A stretch of DNA of 15,571 nucleotides, from contig CAJUEB010000032.1 in the NCBI GenBank assembly GCA_910585135.1, positions 1-15,571 of the forward strand. Reading direction: 5' to 3'. A program made the position numbers and the translations under genes. Origin of the DNA: an uncultured Eubacteriales bacterium (lineage in GTDB: Bacteria > Bacillota > Clostridia > Peptostreptococcales > Anaerovoracaceae). Positions within the stretch are counted from its first letter, which is position 1. Each line of letters begins with the position of its first letter. Below are positions 1 through 6,086 of this stretch, piece by piece. The notes under the pieces were generated by a model. It saw only the letters and a list, made by a program, of their open reading frames with translations, had not been told where the DNA came from and ran no database searches.

Positions 1-21
1 CATCCTCGTTTTCGCTCCTCT
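1..21 (-). other. possible start of another minus-strand gene at the left edge
   Basis: On the complement, AGAGGAG (15-21) is followed after 11 nt by an ATG at positions 3-1, 36 nt past the DUF218 stop. If real, the DUF218 gene is the upstream member of an operon continuing out of the window. Only the start codon is visible. Confidence 0.25.
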
Positions 22-38
22 TTACCAATGCGCTGCTA

Positions 39-980
39 TCAATGCGTTGCCGTTCCATTGCCGCTGATCGGAATCGCATCGCCCAAAAAAGTCGGTTCTG
101 GCTTGAATATCCACTTAACGCAATCCTTGTCCCTGGCAAGGATCTCACGCACTTCCCGCAATTCCTGCCCGGAATAGGTATCCTGCGCTGCGGAAACGCC
201 CAGCGCATCGATCCCCATCTTCTTGCATCCATATAAAGTCCTGTACAGGTGATATTCCTGCGTCACGACGACCATGCTGTCCACCTGGAATATATACTGC
301 GCCCTGTAGATCGATTCATACGTGGAAAATCCCGCATGATCGAGAAAAATATCTCCCTCCGGCACGCCAGCTTTCACAGCGTATTTCTTCATGGACTCCA
401 CTTCATTATATACGGTCTGTCCGTTGTCCCCTGACAAAAGCAGCTTGGAAGCGACCCCGCTGTAATAAAGCGCGATTGCCGTCTCCAGGCGGTCTCGCAG
501 CATTGCACTCGGCGTCCCGTCGGCTTTCACGGAAGCGCCCAGCACTAAAATGCATTGCGGCTGTATGCTTTTGAGCCGTTTGACTTCCGCCTCGCCAATG
601 GCTTCGATCGCAGCCGCTTCAGTGATCGGCGGGGTTACAGCAGACGGTTCGGATTCTGCCGGGGAAGATTTCGAATCTGCACCAGCTAACCCGTCCTCTG
701 CATCCGCCGCAGCAATCTTTTCCGGTGCAGATGCATCAGATCCTACAGCAGCCGAATTGCCTTCCCCAGCATTTGCGCCATCGGATTCAGTTTTCGCATC
801 CTCTGATCCGAGTTTATCTGCCGTGACCGGGCTAAATTCCATCGCATCCAGCCCCTCCGCCCCGGTATATTCCGCCACAATGTCTGATTCAGCCGTTTTA
901 ATCACATACACATTCAGACCAATGACTACCACGACGACAAGCAAAACTATTTTTAATATATGAAAGAACAGTTTCGGCAA
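39..980 (-). CDS. DUF218 (SanA/YdcF-like) membrane-anchored protein
   Basis: Product of 313 aa. One hydrophobic N-terminal segment (about residues 5-27, a run of I, L and V) should anchor it in the membrane. Residues 31-140 form a low-complexity linker rich in Ala, Ser, Glu and Asp, and residues 142-290 form a DUF218 domain. Domain signatures seen are CILVLGASV near 143-151, the Arg-rich stretch MLRDRLETA near 160-168, LLLSGDNGQ near 180-188 and VVVTQEYHLYR near 237-247. DUF218 proteins such as SanA and YdcF are linked to envelope integrity, but their chemistry is not settled. The start is a TTG (978-980 on the complement) behind AAGGGGA at a normal distance; no in-frame ATG lies nearby. The N-terminal anchor plus unusually long linker suggests that the domain sits outside the membrane. 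Family assignment is firm; function is unknown. Confidence 0.88.
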   Translation of the reverse strand: MPKLFFHILKIVLLVVVVVIGLNVYVIKTAESDIVAEYTGAEGLDAMEFSPVTADKLGSEDAKTESDGANAGEGNSAAVGSDASAPEKIAAADAEDGLAGADSKSSPAESEPSAVTPPITEAAAIEAIGEAEVKRLKSIQPQCILVLGASVKADGTPSAMLRDRLETAIALYYSGVASKLLLSGDNGQTVYNEVESMKKYAVKAGVPEGDIFLDHAGFSTYESIYRAQYIFQVDSMVVVTQEYHLYRTLYGCKKMGIDALGVSAAQDTYSGQELREVREILARDKDCVKWIFKPEPTFLGDAIPISGNGTATH

Positions 981-1017
981 AACAGTCCCCTTTCCTTTCT
1001 ATAAATCTTAAATAATA

Positions 1018-1046
1018 ATTTTATCAGCTTTTTATGTATGTTTAAA
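1018..1046 (-). promoter_or_regulatory. candidate promoter for the DUF218 gene
   Basis: On the complement, TTTAAA (1041-1046) and TAAAAT (1018-1023) are separated by 17 nt, upstream of the TTG start at 980. The region is very AT-rich, so chance matches are likely. Confidence 0.35.
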
Positions 1047-1106
1047 GAAAAAGTATTTAGTTTTTATTTTTTTGTTTTATTATATAAAAATATTAGCATT
1101 TCATTG

Positions 1107-1135
1107 TTGACAAATCACAAACTCAATATTATATT
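1107..1135 (+). promoter_or_regulatory. sigma-A-like promoter P1 for ilvE
   Basis: A perfect TTGACA (1107-1112), a 17-nt spacer and TATATT (1130-1135) predict transcription from about 1142 and a leader of about 90 nt before the ATG at 1233. This is too short for a T-box riboswitch, and none of its conserved elements is visible. Confidence 0.65.
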
Positions 1136-1149
1136 ATTGTTATCAGTGA

Positions 1150-1178
1150 TAGACTTTATCGTTTTTTTGGTGTACAAT
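1150..1178 (+). promoter_or_regulatory. second candidate promoter P2 for ilvE
   Basis: TAGACT (1150-1155), 17 nt and TACAAT (1173-1178) would start RNA near 1185, about 48 nt before the ATG. It is weaker than P1, which lies some 43 nt upstream. Confidence 0.4.
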
Positions 1179-1232
1179 ATTGACTGGCAGAAAAACGGTT
1201 CAAAAACTAAAATTTATATAAAGGAGAACGCC

Positions 1233-2303
1233 ATGAAATATGATTTCCCAATTCAAAAAAATCCCAACCCAAAAGCAAAACCAGACCCGGATACACTGAG
1301 GTTCGGCACTGAGTTCACAGACCATATGTTCATTATGGACTACGAAGACGGCAAAGGCTGGCATGACGGCAGAATCGTCCCTTACGGGCCGCTTTGCTTA
1401 GAACCTGCGGCTGTTTGCTTCCACTATGCGCAGGAAATGTTTGAAGGCCTCAAGGCATACAAGACGCCGGAAGGAAAGGTGCTTCTTTTCAGGCCGGACA
1501 TGAACGCCAAGAGAACCAATAAAACCAACGACAGGCTTTGCATCCCGCAAATCGATGAGGAATTATACGTCGAAGCGATTAAAGCCCTGGTAAAACTGGA
1601 AGCAGACTGGATTCCTGAAAAAGAAGGCACTGCCCTTTACATCAGGCCATTCATCATCGCCGACGAACCATTCCTGGGCGTACGCCGCTCCACACATTAC
1701 AAATTCATTATCATTTTAAGTCCTGTAGGACCTTATTATGAAGGCGGGTTGACACCGACGAGAATCTATGTGGAGGATCAGTATGTCCGCGCGACCACAG
1801 GCGGCACAGGCGAAGCCAAGTGCGGCGGGAACTATGCTGCAAGCTTAAAGGCACAGGAAGAGGCGCATGAAAAGGGCTATGAGCAGATTCTCTGGCTGGA
1901 CGGCGTAGAAAGAAGATATGTGGAGGAAATCGGTACGTCAAACGCATTCTTCGTAATCGGCGATGAAATCATTACCGCTCCGCTTGACGGCACGATCCTG
2001 CCGGGCATCACGAGAAATTCCGTGATCGCACTGCTGAAGAAAAAGGGCATGAAAATCAACGAAAGAAGGCTGACCATTGACGAGGTCGTTACGGCTTATG
2101 AAAACGAGCAGTTCAAGGAAATGTTCGCATCCGGCACAGCGGCCGTTATTTCTCCTGTTGGCGAGCTTTGCTACAAAGGCGAAGCCATGGTTATCAACGG
2201 CGGCGGCATCGGTCCGATCGCACAGGAGCTGTACGATACCCTCTACGGCATCCAGACCGGCAAAATCGCAGATGACATGGGCTGGACGGTAGAGGTAAAA
2301 TAA
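1233..2303 (+). CDS. ilvE: branched-chain amino acid aminotransferase
   Basis: PLP-dependent transaminase that interconverts Leu, Ile and Val with their 2-oxo acids, using 2-oxoglutarate/glutamate; cytosolic. The product is 356 aa, the usual length for the BCAT family of fold-type IV enzymes. Visible signatures are FEGLKAY near residue 70, the PLP lysine K196 within GEAKCGGNYAASL, the EEIGTSNAFFVI motif near 231-242 and GTILPGITRNS further on. The open frame continues to 1038, but the added 65 residues are Phe/Ile/Lys-rich, AT-rich and overlap both predicted promoters. AAAGGAG (1220-1226) lies 6 nt before ATG 1233, so that start is chosen. It appears monocistronic: more than 750 nt separate it from the next gene. 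Assignment is secure; the direction in vivo (synthesis or catabolism) is not decidable here. Confidence 0.95.
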   Translation: MKYDFPIQKNPNPKAKPDPDTLRFGTEFTDHMFIMDYEDGKGWHDGRIVPYGPLCLEPAAVCFHYAQEMFEGLKAYKTPEGKVLLFRPDMNAKRTNKTNDRLCIPQIDEELYVEAIKALVKLEADWIPEKEGTALYIRPFIIADEPFLGVRRSTHYKFIIILSPVGPYYEGGLTPTRIYVEDQYVRATTGGTGEAKCGGNYAASLKAQEEAHEKGYEQILWLDGVERRYVEEIGTSNAFFVIGDEIITAPLDGTILPGITRNSVIALLKKKGMKINERRLTIDEVVTAYENEQFKEMFASGTAAVISPVGELCYKGEAMVINGGGIGPIAQELYDTLYGIQTGKIADDMGWTVEVK

Positions 2304-2383
2304 GGTAAAACAAATGGTTCTGCTGTGATTTTGGACTTGCAGGCGCGACGGTCCGCAAAACATAGATATTAGATATGAAACAG

Positions 2384-2513
2384 AAGGCAAAAGCGAGTAA
2401 CATATGAGCCAGGCTTACAGGCCTGCGAAGGGCAAGATATCAAACGAAACTGGCTTGGCCGCAAGGCAAAAGCAAAAGACAGGCAAAACGCCCTGCCCGC
2501 AAGGCAAAAGGGC
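2384..2513 (+). repeat. short direct repeats and a hairpin in the ilvE-crcB gap
   Basis: The word AAGGCAAAAG occurs at 2384-2393, 2463-2472 and 2501-2510, and AGGCAAAA also at about 2481. The last two full copies extend to the 14-nt repeat CCGCAAGGCAAAAG (2459-2472 and 2497-2510, 38 nt apart). The final copy is embedded in a stem-loop, GCCCT/AGGGC (2490-2494 with 2509-2513) enclosing GCC/GGC. No T-run follows, so it is not a standard terminator. Function unknown. Confidence 0.5.
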
Positions 2514-2692
2514 TGTGAGACCGGGGTGTCTATTTGCACAGTACGAGACAAAACCTGGCCGCCCTGTTTGCAAAACGAAAGAGCAAACAATTCCGATGCG
2601 GACAAGGGGCGCTGAACGTCGGATAAAATGAACCAAACGCCCTTCGAAAAATGCATTCATTGCATAAAAAGCGGACGGAAAGAATCGCGTCA

Positions 2693-2721
2693 TGGGCAAA
2701 ATCATTTGCAAGAGATATAAT
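2693..2721 (+). promoter_or_regulatory. candidate promoter directly before a terminator hairpin
   Basis: A perfect TATAAT (2716-2721) has TGGGCA (2693-2698, 4 of 6 matches) 17 nt upstream. Predicted transcription would start near 2728, inside the left arm of the following hairpin. The -10 match is strong and the -35 weak. Confidence 0.35.
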
Positions 2722-2724
2722 AGC

Positions 2725-2774
2725 GGGGTAACAGGCCTGACGGCGGAAGGGACTGTTACCCTAATTTTTCTTTT
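2725..2774 (+). terminator. Rho-independent terminator-like hairpin
   Basis: GGGTAACAG (2726-2734) pairs perfectly with CTGTTACCC (2753-2761). The 18-nt loop contains a small GCC-TGAC-GGC hairpin. TAATTTTTCTTTT follows directly. It could end the ilvE transcript about 420 nt after its stop, or act as an attenuator in the crcB leader. Confidence 0.7.
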
Positions 2775-2822
2775 GCAATGCGACCGAACAGCAATACTAA
2801 AAAACGCCATAAAGAACAAAAG

Positions 2823-2866
2823 GTACGACAAAAAGCGGCGCAAGTTAAAAATGCGCCACCACGTAC
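2823..2866 (+). other. composite stem-loop upstream of crcB
   Basis: An outer stem GTACG (2823-2827) with CGTAC (2862-2866) surrounds an inner stem GGCGCA (2837-2842) with TGCGCC (2852-2857); the apical loop is A-rich. It lies about 215 nt before crcB and has no T-run. It may be a leader RNA element; no known riboswitch class was recognised. Confidence 0.4.
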
Positions 2867-3080
2867 AGCGACCGAATAACACCGGCATATATAAAACAAC
2901 AGGATAGCATTGTTACATGCAGCAGCAAAAAGGAAAGGACAATAGTAAAACTTTGCCGCTTCCACACACAGGCTGACACAAAAATATTACAAACAAGAAA
3001 ATGTGCGGAAACAAAAACAATCTAACCCATAACCGCCGTCAAACTCCAACCCCAAACCGACAAAAAGGAAAACGATACAT

Positions 3081-3470
3081 ATGTTAATAAATTGCCTGGC
3101 AGTAGGCGCAGGTGGCTTTATCGGAGCTGTATTCCGATACCTGATCGGCCTGATCCCTTTCTTAAACAAATGGGACATCCCTTTTCATACCCTCATCATA
3201 AATCTCATTGGCGCTGTCATAATCGGCATGGTCGTCCGTTATGCCGGCTCATGCGACACCGTAAACACCGCAGCCATATTGTTTTTAAAAGTAGGACTGT
3301 GCGGCGGTTTCACCACGTTTTCAACCTTCTCCCTTGAATCACTGGAGCTTTTGCAAAACGGCAAATGGTTTCTATTCGGACTGTATGCCGTGTTAAGCCT
3401 CACCCTGTGCATCGCTGGGGTTTGGATGGGAAAATGGCTGGCAGCATTTCCCGGAATGAATTTGAAATAA
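3081..3470 (+). CDS. crcB: fluoride ion channel/exporter, Fluc (CrcB) family
   Basis: Small integral membrane protein of 129 aa with four predicted transmembrane segments, the normal Fluc length. Family signatures are GAGGFIGAVFRY (residues 9-20), the segment HTLIINLIGA with Asn41, and GLCGGFTTFSTFS (72-84), which carries the phenylalanine-box residues F80 and F83 and the Gly/Thr of the central sodium site. Fluc channels work as antiparallel dual-topology dimers and passively expel F-. Only one copy is present, so a homodimer is expected, whereas many Firmicutes carry two adjacent paralogues. The ATG at 3081 has AAAGGA about 11 nt upstream, a slightly long spacing. No fluoride riboswitch was recognised in the preceding sequence. 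Confidence 0.93.
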   Translation: MLINCLAVGAGGFIGAVFRYLIGLIPFLNKWDIPFHTLIINLIGAVIIGMVVRYAGSCDTVNTAAILFLKVGLCGGFTTFSTFSLESLELLQNGKWFLFGLYAVLSLTLCIAGVWMGKWLAAFPGMNLK

Positions 3471-3513
3471 CCGTTTCGTTATTCTTTAAACATCCATAGA
3501 ACGAAAACCAACC

Positions 3514-3533
3514 GCGTTTGCAAAGCCAAACGC
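3514..3533. other. small hairpin downstream of crcB
   Basis: GCGTTTG (3514-3520) pairs with CAAACGC (3527-3533) across a 6-nt loop, 43 nt after the crcB stop. There is no T-run on either strand, so it is at best a weak terminator or an RNA 3'-end stabiliser. Confidence 0.3.
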
Positions 3534-3757
3534 ATCCTCATATGTGAAGCTATTCCTGCATATGAATCCGTCCTCACTTACAGAACCGGTTTCAGCCACA
3601 AATCCATCTTCAAATAAAATCCACATCCACATCAATTCTCTTAAAGATGAAAAATATCTAAATCCGAGAGAATTTACCCAAAAATCCAGTAAGAGTAAGG
3701 GCGTCGCACATAAGCCCAAAGGCAAATCTCCATCGCACAATACGAGTCGCGGACGCT

Positions 3758-3941
3758 TTTCTCTGGATATGTGTTAATTTTTAATAAATGAGAGAATTTT
3801 AGGGCAGTTTTTCTCTATATAAGCTCGTTTTGTGAAAGCTGTAGAGAAAAAGTTTACATAATTATGTGTATATCCTTCCTTTCCCGCTGAATATGCACTA
3901 AAATTCTCTCAAATGACGTATTATTTCAAAATCCAGAGAAA
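3758..3941. repeat. nested inverted-repeat (MITE-like) element
   Basis: Three pairs of inverted repeats are nested in order. The outer is TTTCTCTGGAT (3758-3768) with ATCCAGAGAAA (3931-3941). The middle is TGAGAGAATTTTAG (3789-3802) with CTAAAATTCTCTCA (3898-3911), 14 bp perfect. The inner is TTTTTCTCTA (3808-3817) with TAGAGAAAAA (3842-3851). Outer-to-middle spacing is almost equal on both sides (20 and 19 nt), so the two ends form imperfect terminal inverted repeats of about 45 bp. The right arm also contains the palindrome ACATAATTATGT (3856-3867). Size (184 bp), AT-richness and lack of coding sequence fit a MITE or a decayed insertion; no target-site duplication was identified. Confidence 0.6.
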
Positions 3942-4157
3942 CACAGCACGGCAACAAGCCGCGACAATATTTGCCCACCACACTGCCATTGAAAGACAAA
4001 ACTTTCCTATTCCGATCCGATCTTGTATAGCTGTATTCTTACTGTAAACAAAACGAAATATACAGAGTTTACAGGTTTTTACATCACGAACGTCACGGGC
4101 AAAAATTTTTTATTGGCAAAATTCGTTTTCAACCGAAAAACATTTTACAAAAACATA

Positions 4158-4186
4158 TTGACACCGCGTCAAAACGATAGTATTAT
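4158..4186 (+). promoter_or_regulatory. strong sigma-A-like promoter for the flavodoxin-CMD/cupin pair
   Basis: TTGACA (4158-4163), a 17-nt spacer and TATTAT (4181-4186). Predicted start near 4193, giving a leader of about 320 nt before ATG 4516. That leader contains the 35-nt repeat array and two hairpins. Confidence 0.65.
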
Positions 4187-4238
4187 ATGCTTACACGATG
4201 TCAAAATACATTTGCAAGACATCATCCGTCGCCGTTAT

Positions 4239-4418
4239 CGATCATGCCCTTGGCCAGCCTGCCCGCCGTTACAGCGGATGGGTCAAGAGCAGTTTACGAT
4301 TCATTACAATGATAGTTCAAAAGGCAATTCACGATCTGTTACAAAAGATCATGCCCTAGGCAATCCTCCCACCGTTACAAACAAAGAATCACGATCAAAG
4401 CTTTCAAAATATTTTACA
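4239..4418 (+). repeat. degenerate tandem repeat array, period about 35 nt
   Basis: Five units each end in TTACA, at 4269-4273, 4304-4308, 4339-4343, 4375-4379 and 4414-4418 (steps of 35, 35, 36 and 39 nt). A possible degenerate unit precedes them, ending CCGTTATC at about 4239. Units 1 and 4 share GATCATGCCCT, then GGC, CC and CCGTTACA; units 2 and 3 share GAT, TCAA, ACGAT and TTACA. The array lies inside the predicted leader of the flavodoxin gene. The divergence between units and the lack of distinct spacers argue against a CRISPR array. Confidence 0.6.
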
Positions 4419-4433
4419 ATATAAACAATGATT

Positions 4434-4450
4434 CATCGGCTACGCCGATG
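4434..4450. other. perfect 7-bp hairpin in the flavodoxin leader
   Basis: CATCGGC (4434-4440) and GCCGATG (4444-4450) are separated by TAC. It directly follows the 35-nt array and has no T-run. Confidence 0.4.
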
Positions 4451-4474
4451 GTATCCAACAATCAAAATGAATGA

Positions 4475-4496
4475 CAGGAAACGTGCAGTTTTCCTG
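4475..4496 (+). other. hairpin just upstream of the flavodoxin Shine-Dalgarno
   Basis: CAGGAAA (4475-4481) pairs with TTTCCTG (4490-4496), ending 5 nt before the GGAGGT (4502-4507) that serves ATG 4516. Its position would allow an effect on translation or RNA stability. Confidence 0.35.
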
Positions 4497-4515
4497 CCCT
4501 TGGAGGTAACGTACA

Positions 4516-5157
4516 ATGCGAAAAAGAATACTCGGACTATTACTGATGGTTGTATTCGTTTTTTCCCTTTCAGCCTGCACGACCAGCGAAAACAGTAGAA
4601 ATGATGCGGCCGGCCAGACAGAAGCGGAACAATCAGGACAAAACGATTCAGCAAAAACTGCGGTCGTTTTCTTCTCCGCGACAGGAACAACGGCTGAAGC
4701 TGCAAACCTGATTGCGGAGCAAACCGATGCGGATCTCTTTGAAATCGTATCGCAAGAAACATACACATCAGAGGATCTGAACTACACTGATGATAATTGC
4801 AGGGCAAACCGGGAAATGGATAATGCAGCCGCAAGACCAGCTATCGAAAATGATTTAAGCAAAGTGGCGGAATACGAAGTGATTTATCTTGGTTATCCTA
4901 TTTGGCATGGAACAGCTCCCCGCATCATTCAGACTTTTTTGGAAAATTATGACCTCAGCAATGCGACCATCTATACCTTCTGCACTTCCGGCGGCAGCGG
5001 CATTGAACAGAGCATCCAGGATCTGAAAAGCTCGTATCCTGACATCAATATTGCCGACGGGAAGCGGTTAAACGACGCAACGGCAGCAGATATAAGAGAA
5101 TGGATCGAAACCAGGCAAAGTGGATCGACGTATGAGAGCAATGAACCGATGCTCTGA
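4516..5157 (+). CDS. flavodoxin-family lipoprotein
   Basis: Product of 213 aa. The N-terminus is a lipoprotein signal: MRKR, a hydrophobic core, then LSAC with the lipidated Cys at residue 21. A short polar linker (22-46) leads to a flavodoxin-like domain (about 47-200). The phosphate-binding loop of FMN is SATGTT (54-59) at the end of the first strand AVVFF. YLGYPIWHGTAPR and TFCTSGGSG match the other two flavin-contacting loops of the Flavodoxin_4 type. It should be tethered outside the cytoplasmic membrane, which is unusual for flavodoxins, and may carry electrons to or from an extracytoplasmic partner. The start has GGAGGT 8 nt upstream. It lies 158 nt before the CMD-cupin gene on the same strand with no terminator between, so the two are probably cotranscribed. 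Electron partners are unknown. Confidence 0.88.
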   Translation: MRKRILGLLLMVVFVFSLSACTTSENSRNDAAGQTEAEQSGQNDSAKTAVVFFSATGTTAEAANLIAEQTDADLFEIVSQETYTSEDLNYTDDNCRANREMDNAAARPAIENDLSKVAEYEVIYLGYPIWHGTAPRIIQTFLENYDLSNATIYTFCTSGGSGIEQSIQDLKSSYPDINIADGKRLNDATAADIREWIETRQSGSTYESNEPML

Positions 5158-5315
5158 AATAATGATCCGAACCTCTGGAATGGCAAACATAACAAAATGA
5201 CAAGAACAATGCCCAAAATCACGGCATTCATTCCAGACACATCAAAAAAGAGTTGCCCTCAGATTATTGGAAGGAAGGATCACCTATAAATTACTATATA
5301 AAGGAGGTTACGAAC

Positions 5316-6086
5316 ATGGCAGAAAAAATCGTTCAAACAGCAGGAAGGGAAGCGTTAGGGGAATTTTCTCCACAATTCGCACATTACAACGATGATATTC
5401 TCTTCGGCGAAAACTGGAACAATCAGGACATCGACACCAAGACAAGAAGCATTATCACCGTCGTCGCATTGATGTCATCGGGGATTACAGATTCTTCACT
5501 GAATTTTCACCTTCAAAATGCAAAAAATCACGGTGTAACGCAGAAGGAAATTGCCGCAATTATCGCGCATACCGCCTTTTACACAGGCTGGCCAAAAGGA
5601 TGGGCAGTATTTAACCTGGCAAAGGAGATATGGGAGATTGGCGAGGGAGATTTCCCTTATGAAAATCAGGAAATGCGGGCGCACGCCAAATCTATGGTAT
5701 TTCCGATCGGTGCACCAAACGATGGTTTTGCACAGTATTTTTCGGGGAAAAGTTTTCTTGCTCCGCTTTCCACATCACAGGTGGGAATATTCAATGTGAC
5801 TTTTGAGCCAGGCTGCCGTAACAACTGGCATACTCACCATGCCGATCAGGGCGGCGGACAGATTCTGGTTTGTGTCGCCGGCCGCGGGTACTACCAGGAA
5901 TGGGGCAAGAATGCCATCGAGATGAAGCCAGGTGATTGCATCAACATTGAGCCAGGTGTAAAGCACTGGCACGGCGCAGCACCAAATAGCTGGTTTTCCC
6001 ATCTCGCAGTAGAAGTGCCAGGGGAAAATTGTTCGAATGAATGGCTCGAACCAGTCACAGAAAAAGCATATGAATCGTTAAAATAA
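5316..6086 (+). CDS. carboxymuconolactone decarboxylase-like/cupin fusion protein
   Basis: Product of 256 aa with two domains. Residues 1-112 are CMD-like, with RSIITVVALMSSG, FHLQNAKNHGVTQKEI and AHTAFYTGWPKGW. The catalytic Cys pair of AhpD-type relatives is missing, which places it nearer the gamma-CMD branch. Residues 150-240 are a cupin with H172-x-H174-x3-Q178 and H217 in PGVKHWHG, the same His/His/Gln/His pattern known for metal-dependent cupin hydroxynitrile lyases. A metal-dependent enzyme acting on small carbonyl, lactone or aromatic compounds is likely; the substrate is unknown. No signal peptide is seen, so it is cytosolic. AAGGAGG (5301-5307) is 8 nt before ATG 5316; the frame is open back to 5253 but without a comparable site. 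It lies downstream of the flavodoxin gene and is followed by a terminator. Confidence 0.88.
   Translation: MAEKIVQTAGREALGEFSPQFAHYNDDILFGENWNNQDIDTKTRSIITVVALMSSGITDSSLNFHLQNAKNHGVTQKEIAAIIAHTAFYTGWPKGWAVFNLAKEIWEIGEGDFPYENQEMRAHAKSMVFPIGAPNDGFAQYFSGKSFLAPLSTSQVGIFNVTFEPGCRNNWHTHHADQGGGQILVCVAGRGYYQEWGKNAIEMKPGDCINIEPGVKHWHGAAPNSWFSHLAVEVPGENCSNEWLEPVTEKAYESLK

Larger units (their letters stand above)
2304..3080. other. 777-nt intergenic region without a supported gene
   Basis: Open frames here (for example 2415-2888 on the complement) have no recognisable domain, no convincing ribosome binding site and odd composition. The region holds the AAGGCAAAAG repeats, a promoter-like box with an adjacent terminator hairpin (2693-2774), a composite stem-loop (2823-2866) and an AT-rich stretch leading into crcB. 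The conserved blocks of the fluoride riboswitch were looked for upstream of crcB and not found. Confidence 0.55.
3471..4515. other. 1.05-kb gene-free region between crcB and the flavodoxin gene
   Basis: No frame here looks coding. The 3486-3740 (complement) and 3544-3777 frames overlap each other and lack ribosome binding sites and domains, and 4023-4424 runs through a promoter and a repeat array. The content is a nested inverted-repeat element (3758-3941), a strong promoter (4158-4186), a tandem degenerate array (4239-4418) and two hairpins just before the flavodoxin gene. Confidence 0.6.

Noticed and set aside
1038..1232. 65-residue N-terminal extension of the aminotransferase
   Set aside because: It has AT-rich, non-family composition, overlaps both predicted promoters and lacks a ribosome site, while AAAGGAG stands before ATG 1233.
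2415..2888. 157-aa frame on the complement in the ilvE-crcB gap
   Set aside because: No domain, no ribosome site, and it runs through a terminator hairpin and repeats; the hydrophobic and Arg/Cys-rich mix looks like chance translation.
2690..3080. fluoride riboswitch upstream of crcB
   Set aside because: The conserved GGNGAUGG-type and GAUG...CUCC blocks could not be found; the hairpins present do not match that fold.
3486..3777. two overlapping short frames (84 and 77 aa) after crcB
   Set aside because: They are antisense to each other, lack Shine-Dalgarno sites and have biased, unrecognisable composition; one ends in the inverted-repeat element.
4239..4418. CRISPR array
   Set aside because: Units are directly adjacent and divergent, with no conserved repeat alternating with unique spacers, and no cas genes are present.
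4023..4424. 133-aa frame over the flavodoxin leader
   Set aside because: It spans the strong promoter and the 35-nt repeat array and has no family resemblance or ribosome site.
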